A stretch of DNA of 18,582 nucleotides, from the NCBI GenBank assembly GCA_902469555.1, contig CABRDB010000098.1, forward strand, positions 1 to 18,582, given 5' to 3'. The first letter of the stretch is position 1; each line of letters opens with the position of its first letter. This DNA comes from an uncultured Collinsella sp. Its GTDB lineage: Bacteria > Actinomycetota > Coriobacteriia > Coriobacteriales > Coriobacteriaceae. The notes under the pieces are model-generated. The model saw nothing but the letters and a program-made list of their open reading frames with translations, did not search any database and was not told the origin of the DNA. A program made the position numbers and the translations under genes. Of this stretch, positions 1-7,294 are shown in pieces.

Positions 1-614
1 CCGCCGCGAGGACCGCGGTCCTCGTCCAGGCCCATGGCGACGAGCGGAGCGATAACCTTATCGAGAGCGGCCATCAGCTCGGTGGCCTCCTCGTAAGAAA
101 GCTCGGGCAGGAGCTTCTCCTTCTTATTGGCAAGCTCGACCAGGCCCTCAGCGGCATCCTCGGCAGCGAAGACAACGATCTTGCGCATATCGCCCTCGGC
201 GTCGTCGATGCGGCCAACCAGATCGGCAGCCTCGGCCTCGGCCATCAGACCATCGAGCTCACGAAGGCGCATGCCCAGCAGGTCGGACATTTCCTTCTGC
301 TCCATCTTGGGCTTGAGGTCAAGGAGCTTGATGGCGCGCTCGATGTTCGCCATGCGCTCGGCCTTGGCCTCCTCCTCCTTGGAAATAGCAAAGCGACGGC
401 TACGCAGCAGGCGGGCGGCCTTCTGCATCTTGTCCATCAGCTCTTCGTCATCGTAATCAGCGGCGGCCTCGACAACCTCGGCCTCCTCCTCGGCAGAAAC
501 CTCGTCAGCAGCCTCAACCTCGGCAGCTTCGGTCTCCACGGTCTCGACTGCCTCAACCTCGGCAGCCATGGTCTCGTTCTCGGTCTCGTTCATGATCTCT
601 TCGTTCTCGGACAT
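1..614 (-). CDS. MarR-like winged-helix protein with acidic N-terminus (partial, C-terminus beyond the left edge)
   Basis: The frame is open from an ATG at 614 to the left edge (204 full codons, no stop). The start is supported by AAGGAG at 619-624, four bases upstream. Residues 1-50 are dominated by Glu, Ala and Val and look disordered. Residues about 85-160 resemble a MarR-type winged helix: a helix with RAIKLLDLKPKM, a helix-turn-helix around QKEMSDLLGMRLRELDGLM, and a wing with the GDMRKIVVF strand. The last visible residues (EDRGPRGG) are the start of what could be an Arg/Gly-rich tail. The role is probably transcriptional or nucleic-acid binding, but the ligand and targets cannot be read from the sequence. 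The MarR-like call rests on pattern similarity only, and the acidic extension is unusual for a plain MarR repressor. A shadow explanation is unlikely because codon use is strongly G/C-ending and the ribosome binding site is good. Confidence 0.72.
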   Translation of the reverse strand, partial: MSENEEIMNETENETMAAEVEAVETVETEAAEVEAADEVSAEEEAEVVEAAADYDDEELMDKMQKAARLLRSRRFAISKEEEAKAERMANIERAIKLLDLKPKMEQKEMSDLLGMRLRELDGLMAEAEAADLVGRIDDAEGDMRKIVVFAAEDAAEGLVELANKKEKLLPELSYEEATELMAALDKVIAPLVAMGLDEDRGPRG

Positions 615-828
615 GAGACTCCTTCTTGGCCCTCTCGGGCATCATCGCCCCATTCGCGGGGCCCGTCGCGCACTCTTTGCGCTTTAAACATTCATGCCTC
701 TCGGCAAAACGTCCATTAGTTTATGGTGTCACCATCCAATCTAGCTGCAGAATCTATGTGCACACATTAATGCGACATGTCGCGGTATCATGGCCTGAAC
801 CAAACGTATCCACCTTAAGGAGCCCGCC
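615..828. promoter_or_regulatory. Divergent intergenic region with leader hairpins and two palindromes
   Basis: This gap separates the minus-strand MarR-like gene from the plus-strand deformylase gene. The leader of the MarR-like gene contains two short hairpins: 629-640 (GCCC stems with a GAGA tetraloop read on the minus strand) and 647-662 (GCCCC/GGGGC stem, six-base loop). Further out are two perfect inverted repeats, ATGGTG-T-CACCAT at 723-735 and GCGACATGTCGC at 772-783. A TATCAT at 786-791 is a possible -10 for the deformylase gene, but no convincing -35 is visible. I see no coding sequence here. Confidence 0.5.
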
Positions 829-1239
829 ATGATTAAGCCCATCATGAAATCCGAGTTCTTTTTGCGCCTGCCTTCCGAAGACGCGGGGCCCGACGATGCC
901 GCGACCGGGCAGGACCTCCTGGATACGCTCCACGAGCATGAGCACGAGTGCGTGGGCCTCGCCGCCAACATGATCGGGGTGCGCAAACGCATCATCTGCG
1001 TAAAGGACGGTAACAGGGCGCTCCTGATGTACAACCCTCAAATTCTTGAGCAGGTCAATGCCTATCAGACGAGCGAAGGATGTCTTTCGCTCGTCGGCGA
1101 GCGTCCCTGTACCCGCTATCGCCGCATTAAGGTTGAGTATTTGGACGAAAACTTCGTCCACCGCATCAAAAACTTCTCGGGCTACACCGCCGAGATCATC
1201 CAGCACGAAATCGATCATTGCTGCGGAATCGTTATATAG
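829..1239 (+). CDS. Peptide deformylase (small divergent family)
   Basis: This 136-residue protein removes the formyl group from the N-terminal methionine of nascent proteins in the cytoplasm, using a Cys/His/His-bound metal. All three family motifs are visible: motif 1 GLAANMIG at 43-50, motif 2 EGCLS at 83-87 with metal ligand Cys85, and motif 3 HEIDH at 126-130 with His126, Glu127 and His130. Motif 1 differs from the classical GLAAPQVG: Asn replaces Pro and Met replaces the oxyanion-hole Gln. As far as I recall, this AANMIG version occurs in many clostridial short deformylases, so activity is plausible. The ATG at 829 has AAGGAG at 817-822 with a six-base spacer. The protein is shorter than the usual 150-190 residues because it stops soon after motif 3. 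It is a monocistronic unit with a terminator 17 bases after the stop. Confidence 0.88.
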   Translation: MIKPIMKSEFFLRLPSEDAGPDDAATGQDLLDTLHEHEHECVGLAANMIGVRKRIICVKDGNRALLMYNPQILEQVNAYQTSEGCLSLVGERPCTRYRRIKVEYLDENFVHRIKNFSGYTAEIIQHEIDHCCGIVI

Positions 1240-1256
1240 TTCCGCCGATTCAAGAA

Positions 1257-1292
1257 AGCTCCCTGCAGCAAAACAACTGCAGGGAGCTTTTC
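1257..1292. terminator. Bidirectional intrinsic terminator
   Basis: A perfect 12-bp stem (AGCTCCCTGCAG at 1257-1268, CTGCAGGGAGCT at 1277-1288) encloses an eight-base loop and is followed by TTTT on the plus strand. On the minus strand the tail reads TTTCTT. It sits between two converging genes, the deformylase and the aminotransferase fusion, and probably serves both. Confidence 0.88.
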
Positions 1293-1314
1293 ATAGTGCG
1301 GATCTTCTGTCCCA

Positions 1315-2835
1315 CTAACTCTGGCGGTAATGGTCGAAGAAGTCGGCGAGGTCTTCGAGGGACTCCTTGAGTACTTCCATGCGCGGCAGGTACACGATAC
1401 GGAAGTGGTCGGGCTCAGCCCAGTTGAAGCCGCCACCGCGCGTGATCAGGATCTTCTTCTCGTGCAGCAGGTCGAGGGCAAACTGCTCGTCATCGGTGAT
1501 ATTGAACTTCTTAACATCCATCTTGGGGAAGATATAGAACGCCGCGCGCGGCTTGACCACCGAGATGCCATCGATCTTGTTGAGTGCCTCATACACAAAG
1601 TTGCGCTGCTCGTAGACACGACCGCCGGGACGGATGTAGTCGTTGACCGACTGATGGCCGCCGAGCGCAGTCTGGACAATCGACTGGGCCGGCACGTTGG
1701 AGCACAGGCGCATGTTAGAGAGCATGTTGATGCCCATAATAAAGTCGCTCATGCAGCGCTGGTTGCCCGAAAGCACCATCCAGCCAATACGATAGCCCGC
1801 GATCATGTGCGACTTGGAAAGACCGCTAAAGGTAACGCAAGGCAGATCGGGGGCGAGCGAGGCAATCGAGACGTGCTCGTAGCCGTCCATGCACAGGCGG
1901 TCGTAGATCTCATCGGCAAAGATCATGAGCTGGTGCCTGCGCGCAACCTCAACGATGCCCTCGAGCACCTCGCGCGGATAGACGGAACCCGTGGGGTTGT
2001 TGGGGTTGATGATGACGAGGGCCTTGGTCGCGCTCGTGATCTTGGACTCCATATCCTCCAGGTCGGGATACCAATCCGCCTGCTCATCGCACAAATAATG
2101 TACGGGATGACCACCGGCAAGGGTTGCGCACGCCGTCCAGAGCGGATAGTCGGGGCTGGGGATCAGAATCTCGTCGCCATTGTCGAGCAGCGCGTTCATC
2201 GAAAGCTGAATGAGCTCGGACACGCCGTTGCCCGTGTAGATATGCTCCATCTGAACATTGGGCAGACCTTTGATCTGTGAATACTGCATGATCGCCTTGC
2301 GCGCAGAGAACAGGCCGCGCGAGTTGGAATAGCCTTCGCAGTCGGGCAGCTGCTGGCGCATGTCCTTGATAACCTCGTCGGGCGTGCGGAAACCGAAGGG
2401 CGCCGGGTTGCCGATGTTGAGTTTGAGAATACGCTCGCCCTCGTCCTCCATACGGGCGGCCTCGTCGACGACGGGACCGCGAACGTCATACAGGACGTTA
2501 TCGAGCTTGGTGGATTTAGAAAAAGTACGCATGGTGGTGCTCCTTGCAATTTGAGCCGTGGGATTAGGTTCGGATTTGGCAACGTTATGGGACGAGGACG
2601 TCTCGCCTTGGTCGGCGTCACTGGCGAGCAGCCAGGAAACATCGACCTCCAAAATACGAGCGAGCAGCTCTGCCACATCGCGCCGCGGGATCGTCTTGCC
2701 ACTCACATATTGGCTCATCTGACTCTTGCCGAGTTTTTTGCCGAGCATCTCCGATGCGCGGATCACGTCCGACTGGCGAACGTCGCGATCGGACATAGCC
2801 TGTCGCAGGCGATCGCTAAACGTCTCTTGGGCCAC
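1315..2835 (-). CDS. alaA: XRE-type HTH regulator fused to AlaA-like alanine aminotransferase
   Basis: This is a 506-residue two-part protein. Residues about 6-72 form an XRE-type helix-turn-helix (QSDVIRASEMLGKKLGKSQMSQYVSG, then a helix ending DVSWLL). Residues 75-101 are a Ser/Asn/Pro-rich linker. From residue 102 to the end, 405 residues align by eye along the whole length of E. coli AlaA (also 405 residues): LDNVLYDVRGP, LNIGNPAPFGF, NPNNPTGSVY, FADEIYDRL and the PLP lysine in SGLSKSH (residue 341; Lys240 of the enzyme portion). The enzyme moves amino groups between alanine/pyruvate and glutamate/2-oxoglutarate. I chose GTG at 2835 because AAGGAGG lies about five bases upstream; the in-frame ATG at 2874 falls inside the operator repeats and lacks a ribosome binding site. 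The domain order recalls MocR regulators, which are GntR plus aminotransferase, but here the DNA-binding part is XRE and the enzyme is AlaA-type. The gene is probably autoregulated. The enzyme assignment is firm; the regulatory role is inferred. Confidence 0.9.
   Translation of the reverse strand: MAQETFSDRLRQAMSDRDVRQSDVIRASEMLGKKLGKSQMSQYVSGKTIPRRDVAELLARILEVDVSWLLASDADQGETSSSHNVAKSEPNPTAQIARSTTMRTFSKSTKLDNVLYDVRGPVVDEAARMEDEGERILKLNIGNPAPFGFRTPDEVIKDMRQQLPDCEGYSNSRGLFSARKAIMQYSQIKGLPNVQMEHIYTGNGVSELIQLSMNALLDNGDEILIPSPDYPLWTACATLAGGHPVHYLCDEQADWYPDLEDMESKITSATKALVIINPNNPTGSVYPREVLEGIVEVARRHQLMIFADEIYDRLCMDGYEHVSIASLAPDLPCVTFSGLSKSHMIAGYRIGWMVLSGNQRCMSDFIMGINMLSNMRLCSNVPAQSIVQTALGGHQSVNDYIRPGGRVYEQRNFVYEALNKIDGISVVKPRAAFYIFPKMDVKKFNITDDEQFALDLLHEKKILITRGGGFNWAEPDHFRIVYLPRMEVLKESLEDLADFFDHYRQS
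2530..2545 (-). promoter_or_regulatory. Internal ribosome binding site and in-frame ATG for the aminotransferase part alone
   Basis: On the minus strand AAGGAGC (2545-2539) is followed after about six bases by ATG (2532-2530), in frame with the fusion gene. Translation from this ATG gives exactly 405 residues, the length of free-standing AlaA, with the active-site lysine at position 240 as in E. coli AlaA. This suggests that both a fused and a regulator-free enzyme may be made from one message. Confidence 0.6.
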
Positions 2836-2997
2836 TAGAACCTCCTTGCTGGCAAAGTTCAATTTATAGAACACGAATTGAACCAGGGTTCAATTTATCA
2901 AGCAGTATAGCGCCGTACCTCATTCGAAAGTTCAATTTCATAAGAAAATGTATCGGACTCCGAGATCTGCCCAAAGCAAACAATGGCGTGTACACGT
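2836..2997 (-). promoter_or_regulatory. Operator-like AATTGAAC repeat array and promoter region of the alaA fusion gene
   Basis: A perfect 20-bp inverted repeat lies at 2876-2895 (AATTGAACC-AG-GGTTCAATT). Copies of GTTCAATTT read on the plus strand occur at 2857-2865, 2888-2896 and 2930-2938, so starts are spaced 31 and 42 bases apart, close to three and four DNA helical turns. A TATACT on the minus strand at 2909-2904 is a likely -10; no good -35 was found. The palindrome would lie around or just after the transcription start, a typical repressor position. The AAGGAGG ribosome binding site for the GTG start is at about 2841-2847. Confidence 0.65.
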
Positions 2998-3855
2998 TTA
3001 GAGGTATTCGAGAAAACGGGCGGCGGCAAGCGAAACATCGGCCGTTCGATATATGGCGTTGATCTGCCGATGGGGGTGTCCCTCGAGCGAACGCACGGCA
3101 ACATCGAACTGACAACGCCGCAAGATGAGCGCCGGAAGAATGCTCACGCCCAGGCCGTCCTCGACCATAGCCATAATCGCATAGTCATCCCAGGTCGACA
3201 GCTTAGAACGCACCGCCAGACCCGCGCGGCGAAACAGCGGCGTAATCTCGTCGTCGCTACCGCGTTCCAGCAGAATAAACTGCTTGTTTGCCAAATCGGC
3301 AAGGGAAACGACCTCCGCGGTGGCAAGCGAGGAGTCCGCTGGCACCACCGCCATCAGCTCATCTTGCACCAACGGCCGCGACGCCATGCCGGCGCCGCGT
3401 GGCTCACGCGGAATAAAGCCCAGGTCGCAGCGCCCTTCCGCCACCCATTGTTCAATCTCTGAATAGTCGCCCATCAGTAACTCATAATCGACGTCCGGGT
3501 GATCGGCGCGAAAGCGCGCGATCACCGGCGGCAGCACGTGGGTCGCCACGCTCGAAAACGTACCGATGCAGATTTTGCCGCGCATAAGCCCACGCATCTC
3601 ATCCACCCGTCGCTGCAAGCGAGTGAATTCCTCGCATAACGCCTCGACTGCCGGCATGACCTGCCGCCCGTCGGCAGAAAGCACCACGCCCTCGCGGCTG
3701 CGATCAAGCACCTTAAAACCCCAGTCTGCCTCAAGGTCGCCCACCATACGGCTCACGCCCGACTGCGAATAGCTCAACCGCTCGGCGGCGCGCGTAAAAC
3801 TGCCGGCGCGCACGGTCTCGAGCAGCACCTGCATCTTTTGAATATTGGTCTCCAC
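2998..3855 (-). CDS. LysR-family transcriptional regulator
   Basis: This 285-residue LysR-type regulator has its N-terminal winged helix-turn-helix at residues about 5-65 (LLETVRAGSFTRAAERL, SYSQSGVSRMVGDLE, GFKVLDRSREGVVLS). A periplasmic-binding-protein-like effector domain begins near GKICIGTFSS, where LysR proteins bind a small-molecule inducer. The GTG at 3855 is preferred over the in-frame ATG at 3876 because AGGTGGGG lies just upstream of the GTG; with the ATG the protein would be 292 residues. It is divergent from an EamA-type exporter gene, with a T-N11-A palindrome between them, the usual arrangement for a LysR protein that controls its neighbour and itself. The effector is unknown. 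The gene reads toward the alaA fusion, but an operator and promoter separate the two. Confidence 0.9.
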   Translation of the reverse strand: METNIQKMQVLLETVRAGSFTRAAERLSYSQSGVSRMVGDLEADWGFKVLDRSREGVVLSADGRQVMPAVEALCEEFTRLQRRVDEMRGLMRGKICIGTFSSVATHVLPPVIARFRADHPDVDYELLMGDYSEIEQWVAEGRCDLGFIPREPRGAGMASRPLVQDELMAVVPADSSLATAEVVSLADLANKQFILLERGSDDEITPLFRRAGLAVRSKLSTWDDYAIMAMVEDGLGVSILPALILRRCQFDVAVRSLEGHPHRQINAIYRTADVSLAAARFLEYL

Positions 3856-3927
3856 GGCACGTCCCCACCTTTGCATGAGTTTTTGTCATGTTATCCATGC
3901 ATTATATTCGCTTTTCTTCTAAAGCCA

Positions 3928-3944
3928 GTTCACCCATAGTGAAC
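3928..3944. promoter_or_regulatory. LysR-box palindrome between the LysR and EamA genes
   Basis: GTTCAC-CCATA-GTGAAC is a perfect inverted repeat with a five-base spacer. Its core TCAC...GTGA is a T-N11-A motif, the classical LysR recognition site. It lies 30 bases before the EamA start codon, within the divergent intergenic region of about 118 bases (3856-3973), and is the likely binding site of the adjacent LysR protein. Confidence 0.6.
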
Positions 3945-3973
3945 ATGCTCGGATATAGAGGGGATGTCAGCGC

Positions 3974-4885
3974 ATGAACAACGGACTGTTTACGTACTTA
4001 GCAGCATTGCTATTGTTTGGCTCCAACGGCATCATCGCCGCTGCCATCGCGCTGCCCAGCTCCGATATCGTGCTCCTGCGCACGTTTTTGGGCGCACTTT
4101 CGCTTGTCACCATCCTCGCCATTACCCAACACCATAAGTTGCAGGCGCCATCTCGCCCCCGCGAAGCCGCAGCCCTCCTCCTTTCGGGAGCCGCGCTGGG
4201 CGCCAGCTGGATTTTTCTGTTCCGCGCCTACCAGACGATCGGCGTCGGCGTTTCCTCGCTGTTGTATTACTGCGGGCCTATCATCGTCATGGCCCTCTCG
4301 CCGTTCATCTTTGGCGAAAAGCTGACCGGCGGCAAAATCGCCGGCTTTGTCGCCGTTGCCTGCGGTGCTTTTCTCATTGCAGCGCAAGGTCTCGGCGGCA
4401 ATATGCCCATTGTGGGTATCGCCTGCGGCATCGCCTCGGCATTTTGCTATGCGCTGATGGTCATCGCTAGCAAGGGTGCGCCACACATCGAAGGCCTCGA
4501 GAACTCTGCGCTCCAGGTGAGCGCCGCCTTTGTGACCGCACTGGTCCTCACGCTCATCACGCAGGGCGCTCCCTCGTTCCTGTCCGCCGGCGTCGCCGCC
4601 AGTATTGATTGGCGCGCCGTCGCTATGCTCGGCGTCGTCAACACCGGCATTGGTTGCCTGCTCTACTTTAGCGCCGTCGCCAAGCTGCCCGTCCAGACCG
4701 TCGCCGTCGTCGGCTACCTCGAGCCGCTTTCGGCGGTCGTGTTCTCGGCCGCCCTTTTGGGTGAAGCCATAACACCGGTCCGTCTGATGGGCGCCGCGCT
4801 TATCATCGGCGGCGCGATTTTTTGCGAACTCGCCGGCAAACGCGCAAACGCCAAGGCTGGCATCGCCCAGACAGCACGTGCTTAA
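3974..4885 (+). CDS. EamA/DMT-superfamily transporter
   Basis: This 303-residue integral membrane protein of the drug/metabolite transporter superfamily has about ten hydrophobic segments in two EamA halves (roughly residues 4-138 and 147-287). Family hallmarks are seen: WIFLFRAYQTIGVGVSSLLYYCGPI in the first half and GIGCLLYFSAVAKLPVQTVAVVGYLEPLSAVVFSAALLGE in the second. Members export or import amino acids, metabolites or drugs; the substrate cannot be told from the sequence. The ATG at 3974 has GAGGGG about ten bases upstream, a rather long spacer. A nearer ATG at 3964 is out of frame. The tail after residue 287 is short and basic. It is divergent from a LysR regulator, which probably senses the exported compound. 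No clear terminator follows; a palindrome at 4920-4943 lies between it and kup. Confidence 0.88.
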   Translation: MNNGLFTYLAALLLFGSNGIIAAAIALPSSDIVLLRTFLGALSLVTILAITQHHKLQAPSRPREAAALLLSGAALGASWIFLFRAYQTIGVGVSSLLYYCGPIIVMALSPFIFGEKLTGGKIAGFVAVACGAFLIAAQGLGGNMPIVGIACGIASAFCYALMVIASKGAPHIEGLENSALQVSAAFVTALVLTLITQGAPSFLSAGVAASIDWRAVAMLGVVNTGIGCLLYFSAVAKLPVQTVAVVGYLEPLSAVVFSAALLGEAITPVRLMGAALIIGGAIFCELAGKRANAKAGIAQTARA

Positions 4886-4919
4886 AAGCCCCTGCTTTGA
4901 AATGCTACCTGCGTAGATA

Positions 4920-4943
4920 AATAATCCCCAGCTGAGGATTATT
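4920..4943. repeat. Palindrome in the eamA-kup intergenic region
   Basis: AATAATCC and GGATTATT form a perfect 8-bp inverted repeat around an eight-base centre that contains CAGCTG. There is no T-run on either side, so it looks more like an operator than a terminator. The rest of this gap (4886-5042) holds the motifs TGTCTA (4943-4948 and 5026-5031) and TAGACA (5010-5015), plus a TATAAA at 4982-4987 that could be a -10 for kup without a visible -35. Confidence 0.4.
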
Positions 4944-5042
4944 GTCTAAAATAACCCGATGTGCCAAACTGCTCTTGTATGTATAAAGACGGCATAAAGT
5001 TTTTTGTCCTAGACAGATAACCGGATGTCTAAGGGAGTCCTC

Positions 5043-7274
5043 GTGGCACACAACAAACTGGAGGCAAACCTCCAAGGCCAGCATGGGCAGGGCGGGCACG
5101 GAGCCATTCCCCTCTCCGTAGGCATGCTGCTCGTAACGCTCGGCGTCGTATACGGCGACATCGGCACGAGCCCCATGTACACCATGAAATCAATCGTCGC
5201 CAACAACGGCGGCATCGGTACCGTCAGCGAGGACATGATCCTGGGCGCGCTTTCGCTCGTCATCTGGACCATGACGCTCGTGACCACGGTCAAGTACGTG
5301 GTAATCGCCATGAAGGCCGACAACCACAACGAAGGCGGCATCTTCGCCCTGTTCAGTCTCGTGCGCAAGGTGGCGCCATGGCTGATTCTGCCCGCCATGA
5401 TCGGCGGTGCGGCACTGCTTGCCGACGGCATCCTCACCCCCGCCGTCACGGTCACCACAGCCATCGAGGGTCTGCGCACCATCGAATGGGGCCATGCGCT
5501 GCTGGGCGACGGCCAGACCAACGTCATCATCATCACCATCATCATTATCTGCGGCCTGTTTGCCATGCAGCGCGCCGGCACCTCGTCGATCGGCAAGCTG
5601 TTCGGCCCGCTCATGACGCTGTGGTTCCTATTCTTGGCCGGCGCCGGTCTGTTCAACATGCTCGGCAATCTGTCCATCTTGCGCGCGCTCAACCCCATCC
5701 GCGGCATCATGTTCCTGTTCTCGCCCATCAACCATTCGGGCATTATGGTGCTCGGCTTCGTCTTCCTGTCGACGACCGGCGCCGAGGCGCTCTATTCAGA
5801 CATGGGCCACGTGGGCAAGGCCAACATCTATGCATCCTGGCCGTTTGTTAAGGCTGCCCTTATTCTCAACTATCTGGGCCAGGGAGCTTGGCTGCTCGCC
5901 AACAACTCCAATCCCCAGATGCTCGCGATGGATATCGTCAACCCGTTCTACATGATGCTCCCCGAGCCCCTGCGCCCCTTTGCCATCGTGCTTTCGGCCG
6001 TGGCGGCCATCATTGCCTCGCAGGCGCTCATCACCGGCTCGTTCTCGCTGGTATCCGAGGCCACGCGTCTCAACCTTATGCCGCATCTGCGCATCCACTA
6101 CCCCAGCGACACCAAGGGGCAGCTCTATATTCCGCTCGTCAACAACATCATGTGGATCGGCTGCATCTTCATTGTGCTGCTGTTCCAGAACTCCGAGCGC
6201 ATGGAGAGCGCCTACGGCCTCGCCATCACCGTGACCATGCTCATGACCACGACGCTTTTGACGAGCTATATCGCCGGCATTCTCAAGCACAAGCTGGGCG
6301 CCTGCTTCTTTGCCCTGCCTTTTGGCGCCATTGAGCTGTGCTTCTTCGCTTCGTGCCTCACCATGTTCTTTGACGGCGGCTATGTGATGATCTTCCTGGC
6401 CGCGCTGCTGTTTGGCCTTATGTACGTGTGGCGCCGTGGCACCGCCATCGAGCGCACGCAAACGATCCTGCTGCCCGTCTCCAAGTACATCGATCAGCTC
6501 AACCGCCTGCGCAACGACGAGACCTACCCCGTGCTCGCCGACAATCTGGTGTTCCTCACCAACAGCCCCGACCCGCTCACGCTCGACCGCGACGTGCTCT
6601 ATTCCATCCTGGACAAGCACCCCAAGCGCGCCAAGGCATATTGGTTCATCAACGTGCACGTTACCGACGAACCCTATACGCACGAGTATTCCGTCGAGAC
6701 CTTTGGCACGGACTTTTTGTTCCGCGTGCGCCTGGACCTGGGCTTTAAGGTCAACCAGCGCGTCAACGCCTATCTGCGTCAGATCGTCGGCGACTTGATG
6801 GCATCGGGCGAGCTGCCGCCGCAACATCACACCTACTCCATCTACGAGACGCGCGGCAACGTAGGTGACTTCCGCTTTTGCATGCTGCGCAAGATGCTTG
6901 CCCCCGAAACGGACATCAACCGCAATGACCACCGCGTGATGGCCATCAAGTACGCCGTCCGCCGCGCCTGCGGAAGCCCGGCACGCTGGTACGGTCTCGA
7001 GAACTCGGCCATCATCATTGAGTACGTACCGCTCTTTGCCCGCATGCGCCCGGCCGTCAAACTTGTGCGCACCCAGGTGCCGCTCGAGGTTCAGATCGAA
7101 GAGGCCGAGGAAATGGAGGTCGACATCTTCTCGGACGACTTGGTCAACGGCAACGAGGCCGGCAAGAGCATGAACGTCGATCCCACCGAGCTGCTCGAGA
7201 GCGTCGCCGATACGCCCGAACAGCAACAGCTCGACGGCCTCGAGAACGAACAACTCAACGACGCCAACTTCTAG
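5043..7274 (+). CDS. kup: Kup-type potassium uptake transporter
   Basis: This is a 743-residue KUP/HAK/KT family potassium-proton symporter in the cytoplasmic membrane. The family signature GVVYGDIGTSPMYT is at about residues 34-47, followed by EGGIFALFSLVRK and ADGILTPAVTVTTAIEGL. About 12 hydrophobic segments span the first 440 residues, then a hydrophilic cytoplasmic C-terminal domain starts near RRGTAIERTQ. The acidic tail after about residue 685 is rich in Glu, Asp, Gln and Asn. The start is taken as GTG at 5043, with AAGGGAG at 5031-5037; an in-frame ATG at 5025 lacks a ribosome binding site. It is longer than E. coli Kup (622 residues), but similar to other actinobacterial and lactobacillar members as far as I recall. 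It is single and followed by a strong terminator. No c-di-AMP riboswitch was recognised upstream. Confidence 0.95.
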   Translation: MAHNKLEANLQGQHGQGGHGAIPLSVGMLLVTLGVVYGDIGTSPMYTMKSIVANNGGIGTVSEDMILGALSLVIWTMTLVTTVKYVVIAMKADNHNEGGIFALFSLVRKVAPWLILPAMIGGAALLADGILTPAVTVTTAIEGLRTIEWGHALLGDGQTNVIIITIIIICGLFAMQRAGTSSIGKLFGPLMTLWFLFLAGAGLFNMLGNLSILRALNPIRGIMFLFSPINHSGIMVLGFVFLSTTGAEALYSDMGHVGKANIYASWPFVKAALILNYLGQGAWLLANNSNPQMLAMDIVNPFYMMLPEPLRPFAIVLSAVAAIIASQALITGSFSLVSEATRLNLMPHLRIHYPSDTKGQLYIPLVNNIMWIGCIFIVLLFQNSERMESAYGLAITVTMLMTTTLLTSYIAGILKHKLGACFFALPFGAIELCFFASCLTMFFDGGYVMIFLAALLFGLMYVWRRGTAIERTQTILLPVSKYIDQLNRLRNDETYPVLADNLVFLTNSPDPLTLDRDVLYSILDKHPKRAKAYWFINVHVTDEPYTHEYSVETFGTDFLFRVRLDLGFKVNQRVNAYLRQIVGDLMASGELPPQHHTYSIYETRGNVGDFRFCMLRKMLAPETDINRNDHRVMAIKYAVRRACGSPARWYGLENSAIIIEYVPLFARMRPAVKLVRTQVPLEVQIEEAEEMEVDIFSDDLVNGNEAGKSMNVDPTELLESVADTPEQQQLDGLENEQLNDANF

Positions 7275-7294
7275 CGACGCCACAAATCAACGAC

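Noticed and set aside
1330..2280. Long open frame (316 codons) on the plus strand opposite the alaA fusion gene
   Set aside because: It is antisense to a well-conserved enzyme, has no family resemblance and no ribosome binding site. Such frames are common opposite G/C-rich codons.
4886..5042. Possible c-di-AMP (ydaO) riboswitch before kup
   Set aside because: The conserved GGGGAA/GGGUGAA-type core segments are not present and the region is too short and A/T-rich.
5796..7283. Open frame of 495 codons opposite kup
   Set aside because: The translation is rich in His, Val, Gly and Glu with no family features, typical of the reverse frame of a high-GC gene; kup itself is unambiguous.
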